Assembly: GCA_936450465.1 (NCBI GenBank)
Contig: OW388289.1
Span: 81,299,093-81,363,092, forward strand
Length of the DNA stretch: 64,000 nucleotides
Source of the DNA: Gibbula magus
Lineage: Eukaryota; Mollusca; Gastropoda; Trochida; Trochidae
Reading direction: 5' to 3'
Within the stretch, counting starts at the first letter, position 1, and every line of letters starts with the position of its first letter. The notes under the pieces are model-generated. The model had not been told where the DNA came from. It saw only the letters and a list, made by a program, of their open reading frames with translations, and made no database searches. The position numbers and the translations under genes are program-made. Below are positions 50,626 through 63,415 of the stretch, piece by piece.

Positions 50626-52040
50626 CATAACAAACTGTTATGACACATACTAATATTCAGGCACTCGTGTCGTAAACAAAGTATGACATAGTCACTCATG
50701 TAATATCCCATATTTCTTAAACTTTAATTCGTTGGCGCGTCGTTACTATAGGACGTCATAAATCAAGTGAAAACGTTATTTTTCACTCTCCTATCTCGTC
50801 TAGTTTAGGATATTCCAAAACGACGATTTCTTAAGAGGCGTGTTTCTCAGACACATAACAAAGGTAATGTTTCAAAAGTGTTCAATTTAGGTTAGTTGAC
50901 TACTGGACACAACACGTAACTATTATTCAGTCGTTTCTATCATTCATGGATTAAACTATCTTGCACTGTTGTTGGCAACGTTTCATTTGGACACTATTTT
51001 ACTGCTTAAATGGTTAATGCTTTTACTTTATTGAAGAACTAAATAAGTTCGTACCTGTATTTGTTTCTGTAGTTTACTCGATTATACTACATATTCCTTG
51101 ATATATCCAAGACTACTTCATACGTTCTGCGATTATGAGTTAATGCTGTTGTCTTGATAGAAGTCAATGAAGTGAAATTAATGTTTGTTTCTTATGTTGA
51201 AGAGTATGTATATGCGCATTTTCCATTGGTTAGTTGCGAATAGTTGCACTTTGAATTGGGGAGAAGGCGTAATGTCGTGTATGTATATAGATGGTGTACA
51301 TTATGCGATACTAGCGCCTCTGGAGACGAATAAATTTATATTCTAATCTGTTCATTTGTAAAATATTTAAAGAGTACAGTAACATACACATTTCAGATTA
51401 TATTAAATCTCCCTATTATTCAATTGTCATAACATTAACGTATTACGCAAGTTTGCTAATTTCTTTATATGTTATCTTTCACAGCTTAAACTCTAATACC
51501 AATTAAGTTTTCTAGGTAGGCCCTATATGTTCATCCGACATTACTCATAATGTTCTCCTTTTAAATCCTCAACATGCTATGTCCATAGCTGTGGGTGCGC
51601 CAGTATGTTTCCAAACACCAGTGATTTCGTCTTTTACAATCAAAAAGCTCTTAGGCTACAACTGATACACATTCAATATTATCATCTACATGTCCTTACG
51701 AGTACATTGAATAGCACATGTCCTCTCACACATGAATAGATGGCGCCGTTAACGTAAATTCAATGACAATTTAAACAATGACATATACATTAACACCAGA
51801 ATACTTCTTTGTCCATGAATAAGGCGAAGAAGAGCTTACCTTTTGATATACCGCAATCTCGAAACGGAAATAATGAGTATATTCCTTAACTATATTATAT
51901 CTCTTTCAAGACGTCAACTAAGAGATTTCCAAGTTGTAGTGTTAAGGTTGCCAAGCAACAAATATATTATTCAAACGCCAGGTTATTCTGAGCGTCTGGC
52001 CACCACAATATGCTACACTGTACCCTTATTTACTTATATA
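50626..52040. other. intergenic stretch, no gene recognised
   Basis: AT-rich with short frames only. No repeat family is recognised apart from the flanking elements. Confidence 0.4.
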
Positions 52041-52659
52041 CAGCTGTATACCGAAAGTTTGTTCACCTACTAGTGTATTATCTCAGTGAAAACTATCATG
52101 AAATTTGGCAAGTCTTTGAAGCATCTTGTCGACGAGATTACTAGACCGATAATTTTGCATTTTCCGTTATAAGAAGACAGTTGAGAGTTCCATAACATAT
52201 GCTGATTACCTCGCATGCAGTAAACAGTTACTATTTTGGTAGTTCTATGAAGTGACCAGGGGTAAATCTTTTCAAAACTACAGTTTTTACTTGTGAAATA
52301 TTCACCAAGGGATCAACTGGGTAAAACATATATTTCCTCTTATATACTCATTCAATGTATTTGTGATGAACTTGTTCTCATTAAGTCTATATGAAAACTT
52401 TTATGCGAGAATTAATTAAATTTGAATGTTCAAAATTTGACCTCTTCAGTCTTTTTCATTATTTCAGATTTCATAAACATGCACCACTGACGTGACGATC
52501 ACAGGATACGTTTGAGAATGATAACTATACTCATGGATATATGATGATTCATTGTAATTGTATGTGATGAAATTTTATAGATGTTACAATGAACGTCAAT
52601 TTACATGATATTTGCACAAAGATAAACATGATCGTGAACAAACTTTCGGTATGCAGCTG
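52041..52659. mobile_element. Tc1/mariner-type MITE, copy 3
   Basis: Full-length copy with terminal inverted repeats CAGCTGTATACCGAAAGTTT and ACTTTCGGTATGCAGCTG and a TA duplication on both sides (52039-52040 and 52660-52661). No transposase. Confidence 0.85.
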
Positions 52660-54148
<1,489 letters not shown>

Positions 54149-54154
54149 GGAGCA

Positions 54155-55792
54155 TCACATTTGCCATTTCGACGCCCATGTCAAAATCTCTGATGTATCA
54201 CCTGTGGCGTTTCTGTGTACATTGTCTTCCGTATCATTACTTTCGTAGTAATGCTCATCACCGTCGTACTTGTAAACCTTGTGATCAGAATAATCGTCTT
54301 CTATAACAGGAGTAATGTTAACTACATACTGATCAGTGTCGTCTTCATAATGATCAGCGTCGTCTTCATTTTGATCAACGTCATCAAAATAATGATCAGC
54401 ATTATCTTCATAGTCATCGGCATTATCTTCATAATCATCACTGTCATCCTCATAATCATCAGCGTCGTCTTCATTTTGATCAACGTCATCGTCATAATGA
54501 TCAACGTCATCTTCATAATGATCATCATCATCATCTTCGTAACGATCACCGTCATTTTCATAATCATCAACGTCATCTTCATAATGATCATCATCATCAT
54601 CTTCGTAACGATCACCGTCATTTTCATAATGATCACCGTCATCTTCATAATGATCATCAACATCTTCGTAACGATCACTGTCATTTTCATAATGATCAGC
54701 ATTATCTTCATAGTCATCGGCATTATCTTCATAATCATCACTGTCATCCTCATAATCATCACCGTCATCTTCATAATGATCACCGTCATCTTCATAATGA
54801 TCAGCATAATCGTCATTTTCATCATTGTCATCCTCATAATAATCAGCGTCGTCTTCATAATGATCACCGTCATCTTCATAATGATCAACATCATCTTCAT
54901 AATCATCAACGTCATCTTCATAATGATCAATGTCATCGTTAAACGGGTAATGGTCCACATTTTTTGTGTCATCACCAGTCTTACTGGTGATACCGTTGCT
55001 TCTTCCATCACCATTCACAGCATTATCATCGTCTTTCAGAATAAAGGCGTCATTGTAATCTTTCCCATGGATGTCCTCAAGATCCGGGTCCTCCCTGTTA
55101 TAATCCAGTTCGTCCAATTCGTCATTGTCCTCAAAATTCTCAAGCACAAACATATAGTAGCTGCTGCCTAAAAAATTAAATGCTTTGTTTTAGATATCTC
55201 TCTCTCTCTCTCTCTAGTTAACCCACAATATCCAAATGTGCACTTATATCGATAGTTTACCATATAACTTTGTCTGTATTTTTTCTCTCAATATTGATTC
55301 TCGTAATGTGAGTTTGCAAAAATCGTTTGATTATAGCCTTTTACCCAATAAGTGTTGTAATTATTGAAAAAAGCGATGGAATTTCAACAATCACTTACTT
55401 CCTTATTTTTCATGATGAAAGTTCTTTTTATGTGTACAAGTCAAATTTGTAACAACACTGTTGTTTTTTTAAACTTAATTGATATTTTGGTAAAAAGAAC
55501 CCAGTACTTTTGCAACTTCAGTCGTAATTGCTGATTATGTCAACATGAATAATTTTTCTTTGTAAAAATTTGTCATCAAACCTACTGTTTTCATCTCTAA
55601 TGTAATTAATTCAGTCACATTATCGTAACATTCCCACATCACCACATTTTACTTATGAATATAGGCGGTGCAACATTAATGTATAACTATATAAACTTAG
55701 TTTTAGTAATACTCACTGGCGTTCACTCGAGGATGCCCTGTTACCATGACGACGAGTAGAACGCCGGACAGGACGACGAGACAACCCTGCAT
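54155..55792 (-). CDS. ADP3: secreted Tyr/Asp heptad-repeat protein (two coding exons)
   Basis: Exon 1 is 55792-55717 and exon 2 is 55167-54155; the phase-1 junctions are CGCCA|GTGAGT and AATTTTTTAG|GCAGC, giving 362 residues. The start MQGCLVVLSGVLLVVMVTGH is a signal peptide with likely cleavage before or near NASSS. Residues about 35-95 are acidic and non-repetitive (NDELDELDYNREDPDLEDIH). About 106-313 are some 25 heptads of the form D-(H/D/R)-Y-E-(D/N)-(D/N)-x, encoded by 21-base units. The tail has an N-glycosylation sequon (NAT, about 345) and ends SKWQM. The regular Tyr spacing could allow Tyr cross-linking or sulfation, which is speculative. The gene plan matches ADP1 and ADP2, but the sequences are not obviously homologous beyond acidity. 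A UTR acceptor (TTTGTGGCAG) precedes the ATG by six bases. Confidence 0.8.
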
Positions 55793-58393
55793 CTTCACCT
55801 GCCACAAACCAGATCATGTTTTAAATCTATTCTTTTCAGGTATTGTTTGTGTCATGTCGGCGGTGTGTTTGTGTCGCTTGACGCTCTTCATCGTAGTTCC
55901 TATCCTTACATTTGATTTCATTTGATATATAGAGGCGACCTAGCGTCCCTCTATTTGATATAATATTTACTGAACGAGTTAATGATTTTGTATCACACGA
56001 ATGAAAGCGAGTTTGATACCAAATCATTCACGAGTTGTTGTTTTGCTGAAATAAAGCGTAAACATAAAAATTAATGTATATAGAATAATGTACTGCAACT
56101 TACATTTACGAATTACCTCATCTCAGATAGGATTATAAAGTCTCTCATGAAGTTGGCACATACTGTAAGGAAAACCCCCTTTGGTTAGTTTCCAGCACAA
56201 AATATGAACTATATCAACAAGGCCATTTAAGTAAGATCTACTATAATGAGAAAGCGTATGGATTGAAAATTAAGGTAACTAGGCGTGTGCAACAGCCTGT
56301 CGCCCCAGTGAAAGAAGGTCGATTTCTAATATACAACATATGGGGTCTTCAGATATACACAATTACTTCATCTCCAATGCAGCAAGTGTATTGAAATAAC
56401 ACAGTGTGTATTTTTGTGTTTCAAAATGTCATAAAAGCATTTCGGAAACTAAATCAAAGAAATATGCATATGTTTTCCACGAAAGACGGTATTTAGGTCA
56501 ATATTCTGTGTTTCTTTCATATAAAGGTAATTCAGATAAAAATCTAAGGTGACAACCATCCGTTAATTATAGGCAGACATCAACCTCCCAGATGTATTAC
56601 AACACATTTTACGAACCATGACACATTTCCCTTTCTATCCGTGTTCTGGCATTGACAGCATACTATCATCTCTGTGTCGAATGCATGAACCGTTTGTAAC
56701 ATATAATTTGATAAGAAATCTCCAATGTCATGTATGTGACTTTCTGTGTATTATTGACATTAACCATCTCTCAAGATATTAAAATGTTGTTTAAAAATCA
56801 AGGTTTTAACATTCTCTTCTCTTACTCCCTTAACACTTTCACCCCTACAGGCCTCTACAGAGGCCAAAAAACGTATTAGCGTTAAGGTTTCTTAGTGGTG
56901 AAAGGGTTAAGACCGTGATCTCTGTTCTATGAGGGAAATAATTTAACACAATTTAACATATAATCCACAATTAGAAGTTGCATTTTAATGTACTCTTACA
57001 GTCAAATAAACTCTCACAATTATATTATAGTTCAAAATCAAATGCAACGTGCTTAGCAAATGTGTTTTTTGAATATAGTGAACTTCTATATCTTACAAAC
57101 ATGCGATGACATAGAGTGGAATCATAATTACGCTCTTGTACCACCAAGGTGGTTTATAAGAAATACAGAATTGAAACTGTAACCGCCTAGATAAAAACCG
57201 GTTAAATAACACGACAGTATATAAGTGAACACTTTTCTTTGGTCCGGGCAAATTCCTTCATTAAAACTATCACTATTTGAATCCGGTGAACTAAAATACT
57301 ATTACTTATAGTTTGTGGTTTCAGGCAGTCGACTACACACTGCCAACAGATTCTCTATTATTCGTTGTTTTAAGTAGCCTGGGATTGTCTGTAAATTAAC
57401 CAGTTACCTATGTAATTAGCGAACATTAATGTTATTAGCTAATTGTAATATTTAACTGTTACATGTAATACATTACAGAAACTGTATGCGTAAAAATACA
57501 GCTGTTGTCTAATATTCTGCTGTATACATATACATATACATATACATGTACATGACAATCGATATTGTTATCATCTGTAGGTTTTATAGTTTTGATAAGT
57601 AAAATACCTGATAAGTAAACATTTGTGACGAGTCCATTGACATTTTACATATCAGGTTTCCACTGTATTTTAGCTTCAAGCACAAGGCAGGCAGACAGCT
57701 ATGTTATTAACGTATGACCTTGCACATACATTACACATATACATACAGGTAGTTAAAATAGCATCACATTAAACAAAATCCATTCTCTGAGAATTATGAT
57801 AGACAAACTTATTTATTAATATCAACACAATTGACATTAAAATACCCCAAAAGATATACCGGGGTGTAAAAAGGCAACATAATAAATAGAGCTTTATAGA
57901 TATATTTTTTGGGGAAATGGACAAAAATATGAAAATGATTCAGCCCAAATCTTTGGCTGCAATATCCTTTACTTTTATGATGCGTCTTAAAAGTGCATTG
58001 GGCGTGGAGATTTGCAAAATAAATCCAAAATGTATCTTAATGTGCAAAAGAGACAATATCGCACAAAAACCGCTAGGCCTACGTATTCGAAGCGAATGAC
58101 ATATTTGCTGGCATCGATATTGCGTATCTTTTGAACCACGTTTCAAGTCTCTAAGTGCATTTGGAAATATCGTTGAAGTTTGTTTTTGTTATGTTTTTGT
58201 TGTTTTTTTAAATATTTTTTTCTTCAAGATACTTTTTCTACCTCCTTTTAATCGTTGATCCCCGTTCACTGTTATTATCTCGTAGTTCTGAAATCACTTC
58301 TGTACTGAACACTATGTATCATTCATAAACGTTAAAATATTTATAATATGTTTAGGTCGTTTTCGTTGTTTATCTCATGGTTTTATAATAGAA
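55793..58393. other. 5' flank of ADP3 and intergenic DNA
   Basis: This should contain the non-coding first exon and promoter of ADP3, which I could not locate. 56827-56912 is an imperfect palindrome; the rest is AT-rich without a recognisable gene. Confidence 0.4.
56827..56912. repeat. imperfect palindrome
   Basis: The arms CCTTAACACTTTCACC and GGTGAAAGGGTTAAG enclose GGCCTCTACAGAGGCC, itself a perfect inverted repeat. Confidence 0.75.
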
Positions 58394-58522
58394 AGGGGTA
58401 GATTTATGAATATTAAAAGAGAAGATAGAATTTGTAAATACTGTAAAGATAATGCTATAGAAGACGGATCATTTTCTTCTTGTGTGTCCAGCATATGATA
58501 ATATACGTAAAACTATATAATA
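58394..58522 (+). pseudogene. LINE fragment (C-terminal Cys/His tail, frameshifted)
   Basis: One frame reads GRFMNIKREDRICKYCKDNA followed by IED. After a shift near 58468 the expected continuation HFLLVCPAYDNIRKTI follows in another frame and ends at TAA. The C-x-x-C...H...C...R pattern is the tail of many non-LTR retrotransposon proteins. It is a 5'-truncated relic. Confidence 0.6.
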
Positions 58523-58600
58523 AAGAATTCTACTTTGTCCATCAATCAATTTTTTAAAAATTCTGCAGTTGCAGTGTTTCTTCACCAAGGATTGTATATA

Positions 58601-59116
58601 CTGCCGGCCAAAAGAAACGCCCACTAGATGTATTTCCAGAGATTGTAAAAACTGTTATGAACAGTTTAGGAATATTATAACATAATGAAGTTGCACCATT
58701 TCTGCATTATATATTTGAATTTCAGAAGTTCCTGTCACGAAAGAAGGACGATTGTTGAAATGAGAAAATAATTGTTCAGTTTTCGATCAGTGCTTGATCA
58801 GAAAAAAAAAACATTTTAAAAAGATTTTCATACAACCACGAGCAACAATACAGGCACGCATTGCGTTAAAGTAGTGATGATACTGCCGGTGTACTTGGTT
58901 AAGATGCGCAAGTGAATCAAGCGAAAATAGCAGTCTTCATTAAGCGTGGTTTTCATGAATGTTATTGACTCGAATCACAGTTTTCCACGATTTCAATGGA
59001 CTTTCATATTAGTTATTGCTTCAGCATAACGTGGAGACCGCCATTAATTATATTTAAGAAAGTATTGCATCTTTCATTTTAAGGAACATAAAGTAGGCGT
59101 TTCTTTTGGTCGGGAG
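58601..59116. mobile_element. Tc1/mariner-type MITE (second family)
   Basis: The terminal inverted repeats CTGCCGGCCAAAAGAAACGC and GCGTTTCTTTTGGTCGGGAG are flanked by TATA on both sides, consistent with a TA target duplication. The GGCCAAAA termini are typical of Tc1-like elements. The 516-base element has no transposase frame. Confidence 0.85.
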
Positions 59117-59796
59117 TATATATGAATTGTACTATAGTGCTGTTGTCCCTTCAGTACTGGAATAAAGATTTTGAAAAACCCACGCAGTTATCGATTCAAG
59201 GTTTTCAGTTGTCCCGTGAATCAAACAAATTTAAAGAAAATCAAAATGGCGTCTAAATGGTTTTTTCCTTGTACAGTTTATGTGGATCTTTTAAAAAAAA
59301 TGTTTACGTCTGTAAGCGCATTTTGAATGTTTCCCCATGTTAAAAATGGACATTTAGATTCGAACTTGATCATTAATGGCTGGGCCAAGAAGGTCCAGAA
59401 GCTTCGCAGTTCTATTCCAGATGAAGGGATATCGGCATGTTAATTTGGTTGCATAAAATATTATGCTTCAGTCGTTTTGGCTGAATCTTGCGTACACAAT
59501 TCTTCAAATAATAATGATAAACACGCAAATAACAATATTGATTCTATCTTAAAGGGCTGAATCCTAAAATATAGAAATATATATTAACATAAATAGCCTC
59601 ACTTTCGTCTTCGTAATATATTAAAACAGGTTTTGGCACACAACAAAGATAGATCAACGTGTGATAAAACACTCAAGTGAGGACTTAAATAATTTACTTC
59701 TTTAAAAAGGGTTAAACGTTTAAAATAGCATTGTATTCCCTTTCAACAAAGTGGTTTTCACTCATTGGGTATTGTCCATCTTCCACAGGTGACTGT

Positions 59797-60072
59797 TCAT
59801 ATCGCCCAGTTCTGAGAGGTGCGTTTCCCAGCCTGAATTTCGCCTAGTTCGCTAGTAACACTAGTCATTTGAGTCCTATATATAGTTAACAACATATCTT
59901 CCATTTTCTTCATCATATCTAGCTGGACAAGCTGGACTAGTGCAATCGCAGTCTCTAAATAGTTTTCTGAAATTCCAGTGTTTACACCGTGGTTCAGCAC
60001 ACGTATCAGGCCATAGCATATCCGTTTGTTTAACCCGTTGTTGTCCTTACACATGTAGCGAAAAAGAGACAT
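59797..60072 (-). other. possible coding exon, product unknown
   Basis: A 91-codon frame richer in GC than its flanks, with a long amphipathic stretch (LVQLVQLDMMKKMEDMLLTI) that would suit a coiled coil. A candidate acceptor (TGTGTAAG) lies near 60046. No family is recognised. It may be a last exon, a repeat relic or chance. Confidence 0.2.
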
Positions 60073-60618
60073 GTGCTAGACACGTGCATTGTCATATAAC
60101 CAGGCTATTGGATGACTTTAAGCAATGCAAGTACCACTCCCTTACAATAGTCTATACCCAAGACCAGGAACATGAAGTAAATCACTGTGACATAAGCAAA
60201 GTGCGTAGATAGTATATTATCTTTCCTTACAGTGAAATACTCGTTTTTGATTGGCTAACGGTCGTTACGTTTTTTCTTATGGACCCCGTCAGTCTCACGG
60301 TGTACACATTTTATGTACCCGTGCTGTCATAGTAACAGCTCCTATAGCTAAGAGTATTTGCTGCTTGGTTTGGAGACAAATCTTATTTTGCATTGCTTGC
60401 AAACACAATTAAAATAATATTAACTCGTTTGAAGGCATGTAAAAGCTTGTAGTAATACGTTATACGACTTTTAACATTTCAGTCGAGACGAATGACGCCA
60501 TTTTGTTTACGTTTAGGGTCAAGGTCATTCAAGCGATATCAGCTGATCAGTCACTCGCAGTCAAAACGCAATATCTATAATAATACTAACTTTATGGACA
60601 TGACGGAAAGATAAATAC

Positions 60619-60755
60619 GTTGTATACTTCTCCCTCGGGAATTACGGTCTCATGTACCATCTTTGTACCAGTGTCATCCCTCGCCTGAAGGCTCGGGCGA
60701 CATTGGTACAAAAATGGTATATGAGACCGTAATACCCTCGTGAGAAGCATACAAC
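60619..60755. repeat. long imperfect palindrome
   Basis: The arms (GTTGTATACTTCTC..., with ATTACGGTCTCATGTACCAT) pair with the right side around the loop core CCTCGCCTGAAGGCTCGGGC. 137 bases in all. Confidence 0.88.
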
Positions 60756-60882
60756 TTATAGTATGCATAGTATGGGTGTTTTCATATCACACTCTGTGTA
60801 GGCTGGAAACCCGATATCAGAACGAGAGTTTTAGCATACTATGTTTATGTAATAATTACTAGCATAGTTTCCGAGATGTATC

Positions 60883-60971
60883 GGGAAATACCAGGACAGT
60901 TTGTCCGAGAGGCCCTGTCCGAGGCTTTTGGCCGAAGACGGGGCTCGAGGACAAACTTTCCTGGTATTTCC
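60883..60971. repeat. long imperfect palindrome
   Basis: The arms GGAAATACCAGGACAGTTTG and the complementary right arm flank the loop core CCGAGGCTTTTGGCCGAAG. 89 bases in all. Confidence 0.88.
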
Positions 60972-61518
60972 AGATTCAATGAAGATGCACAGTCGTCGTA
61001 ATTATAGGAAAGTATATGGTAAATGGCAGAATCGCAAAACGTGCACGATATATTGATATATGTATTAATAGACAGCAAATTACTAGTTGTGGTGGTTATT
61101 TGACTTCTTATTAAAACAATGGATGTTGGCTGTCTTAACATTATTTTCACATAGTATATACTTTATCCATATAGACAGTTAAAGACACTGGTACATTGAT
61201 TCAAATGAAATCACTCTCAGTTCTGACAGAGTATGACGCTCGAAATAAACTTCTTGATCTTGCACATATTTGTGTCACAAATAATATATGGTCTTTACAT
61301 AACATTTTCAAAATGGGAAGAGTACGTGATACATTAGTGACTTCAGCAGTGCAGCTAGGACATTTCAGTCATATTCCCTGTACCACCACTGTAACACTGA
61401 AAGGGAAAGTAAAAGGCCGCTGGTTGAAGATGGCCATGTTTGAATGCTTCCAGGGACAAGTATTTATCCGAGAACTGTTCTTCTTGTGCTTGCCTAAATT
61501 CTGAATCATATACAGAGA

Positions 61519-61648
61519 TTATTACCCGAGGTATTGTGTCATATGACTTTTACGAAACGAGTGTGAATTTTTTTTATTGCCCGAGGGTTATACACACATT
61601 TTCACGAGTTTCGTAAAAGTCATATGGCACACTTTCGAGTGTAATAAT
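61519..61648. repeat. long palindrome
   Basis: Arms of 49 bases (61519-61567 and 61600-61648, containing TCATATGACTTTTACGAAAC and its complement) surround a loop with TTGCCCGAGGG. Few mismatches. Confidence 0.9.
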
Positions 61649-61904
61649 TTCTTTATTACCCATTTTATTCCATTTTATTCTCGTAAGAATAGCCAGGAAA
61701 CGGCCTACTTCTCTTGCGACGTGAAGCTACAATGACGTCACGAACAATCGTTTAATAAACGTCACAGTGGTGAAACAATGGTTGCTAGGCAAACGTGATA
61801 TGTGCACATGTGCTCATATCAATAATATTAACTCGGTTATTTTCAACCATATGGGTAATAAATCGGTGTATTACCCAACTTCCTCAGCACGGCATAACTC
61901 GCTC

Positions 61905-62066
61905 GATCTCTATCACTGGCTAATTTAAGCCTTGCTGTATTTCGTCTCTTTTACTATGCCAACGTATCGGTATTCTGTAACAAGGCTTGGTAGTGCAATC
62001 AGCAATTTCTGGCACATAAAAGGCGACGAATGCAGCAAGGCTTATTTAAGCATGTGATATAGAGAC
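61905..62066. repeat. inverted repeat with 57-base arms
   Basis: The left arm 61905-61961 and right arm 62010-62066 (AAGCCTTGCTGTATTTCGTC and its inverted relative) enclose a 48-base loop. A single arm of the same family lies at 34903-34965. Confidence 0.8.
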
Positions 62067-63300
62067 TGACGCAAGTTAGACCTTGCGGCGAAAGCTGTGT
62101 GGCACCTAGTTTAATTCTCTAGTTCTAGTCGATTCCTCCAGGTTTTACCGCAGTTTTCAATCAACATTGTCTTGATGCTTTCACCCTGCATTAGACTCTG
62201 TTTTATTTATCCAGTAACTTCATCGATATAAAACTTTAACTAAGCAAGGTGTTAATGCATACTTCATGTTTAGTGTATATGTAGTGTTTTGACGTGAATA
62301 ATATTTGTGCAAAAGGTTAATCATTTTAAGAAGGTCTAACGAGTAACACTCCGAAGGCTTGTTATAATGAAGAGAATGGATAACTTGTCTCAACCTCCGA
62401 GATTAAACCATCTAGTCAATTTCATGTTTCCGTTGTTTCCTCATTATGTTCTTTAGACCTAAAGTATCTATAACGTTATACCCGTTATATTTTTATTCAA
62501 ATGTGTCAATTATTATTAAAGCTTATAAAATATATTGTTACGTTAGAGGGCAAAACATCTCATTACACGACCTGAAAAGCCATATCCATAGAAAATGATG
62601 CGATATATAAAGCAACAATTTTGTCGAACTCTTCTTTGGGGGAGGTAGACTTGTAGGTCTCATGTGATTTTTAGACTTCAAAATGGCAAGATTGTTGACC
62701 GTTTCGTCATTGTATTATATTTAAAACTCTACCCATGAGAGTTAAGGTACCGCTACATCAATCAGATCACTTGAACTACCTTCGAGCGGCCATTTTAATG
62801 TGAACACCTTAAATTGGCCACTCGATGGGACTTGGACAAGCATGTACATTCGTTTTAGAACTCTTTTTATTGATTCAAGAGTATAATTTAAACATTTCTA
62901 AAACTTATTTACCTTTTGTTCAGAACGCTATTTCAGTATAAGAACGGCGTGCTACAGTTAGTCATTTCTTAAAATGTAAACACATGAGATATTTGAATAA
63001 CTGTTCATTATATTTAAATCAAGTAGCATTAATAGTAAGTGCAATATCCCTCATAATAAACAGTGATCATTAAATTCTAGAATCAGCGGTATTAAAAAAC
63101 GCTGAGAATTGCAACAATTTAAAATGAACAAATACCATTCAAACGTAAGTGATTTCTATCTTTGCATAAGTGATCTTCAGTCAGGTCATTTTGAGTCACT
63201 GAGTTGTACTTTGATTTACTAAATACATAAAAACAAATCCTTGAAGGTGATAAATTTTCAAAGTGATATGACCAGCACTTGACTCTCAAGGAGTGCGGTG
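62067..63300. other. intergenic stretch, no gene recognised
   Basis: AT-rich, short frames only. It is presumably the upstream region of the signal-peptide exon at 63.35 kb. Confidence 0.4.
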
Positions 63301-63302
63301 TG

Positions 63303-63308
63303 TATAAA
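63303..63308 (+). promoter_or_regulatory. TATA box
   Basis: TATAAA in a GC-richer context (GTGTATAAAGGAGAGG), 41 bases before the start codon of the signal-peptide exon. This would give a 5' UTR of only about 10-20 bases. Confidence 0.45.
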
Positions 63309-63348
63309 GGAGAGGACCACCTTGATATCCACTGCGGCTGTTCTCACC

Positions 63349-63415
63349 ATGACAGAAACGATGTTGACTGTAGCATTTCTGCTGTTTATTGTCGCTACAG
63401 TCGTCCCAGCGAACG
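63349..63415 (+). CDS. putative first coding exon of a secreted protein (partial gene)
   Basis: The frame MTETMLTVAFLLFIVATVVP, then AN, has a hydrophobic core and a small-residue cleavage region typical of signal peptides. The next bases CGAACG|GTTTGT form a possible though weak 5' splice site, leaving phase 1 as in the three acidic genes. The ATG context (CTCACCATGA) is good, and a TATA box stands 41 bases upstream. No convincing second exon was found before the window ends, so the gene probably continues beyond 64000. It lies on the opposite strand from the acidic cluster; product unknown. Confidence 0.45.

Noticed and set aside
54215..55171. Plus-strand Ile/Val-rich frame of 318 codons and minus-strand Met-rich frame over ADP3
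   Set aside because: They are shadows of the ADP3 heptad array.
61196..61504. 102-codon plus frame
   Set aside because: No family recognised and it sits among long palindromes; not enough to call a gene.
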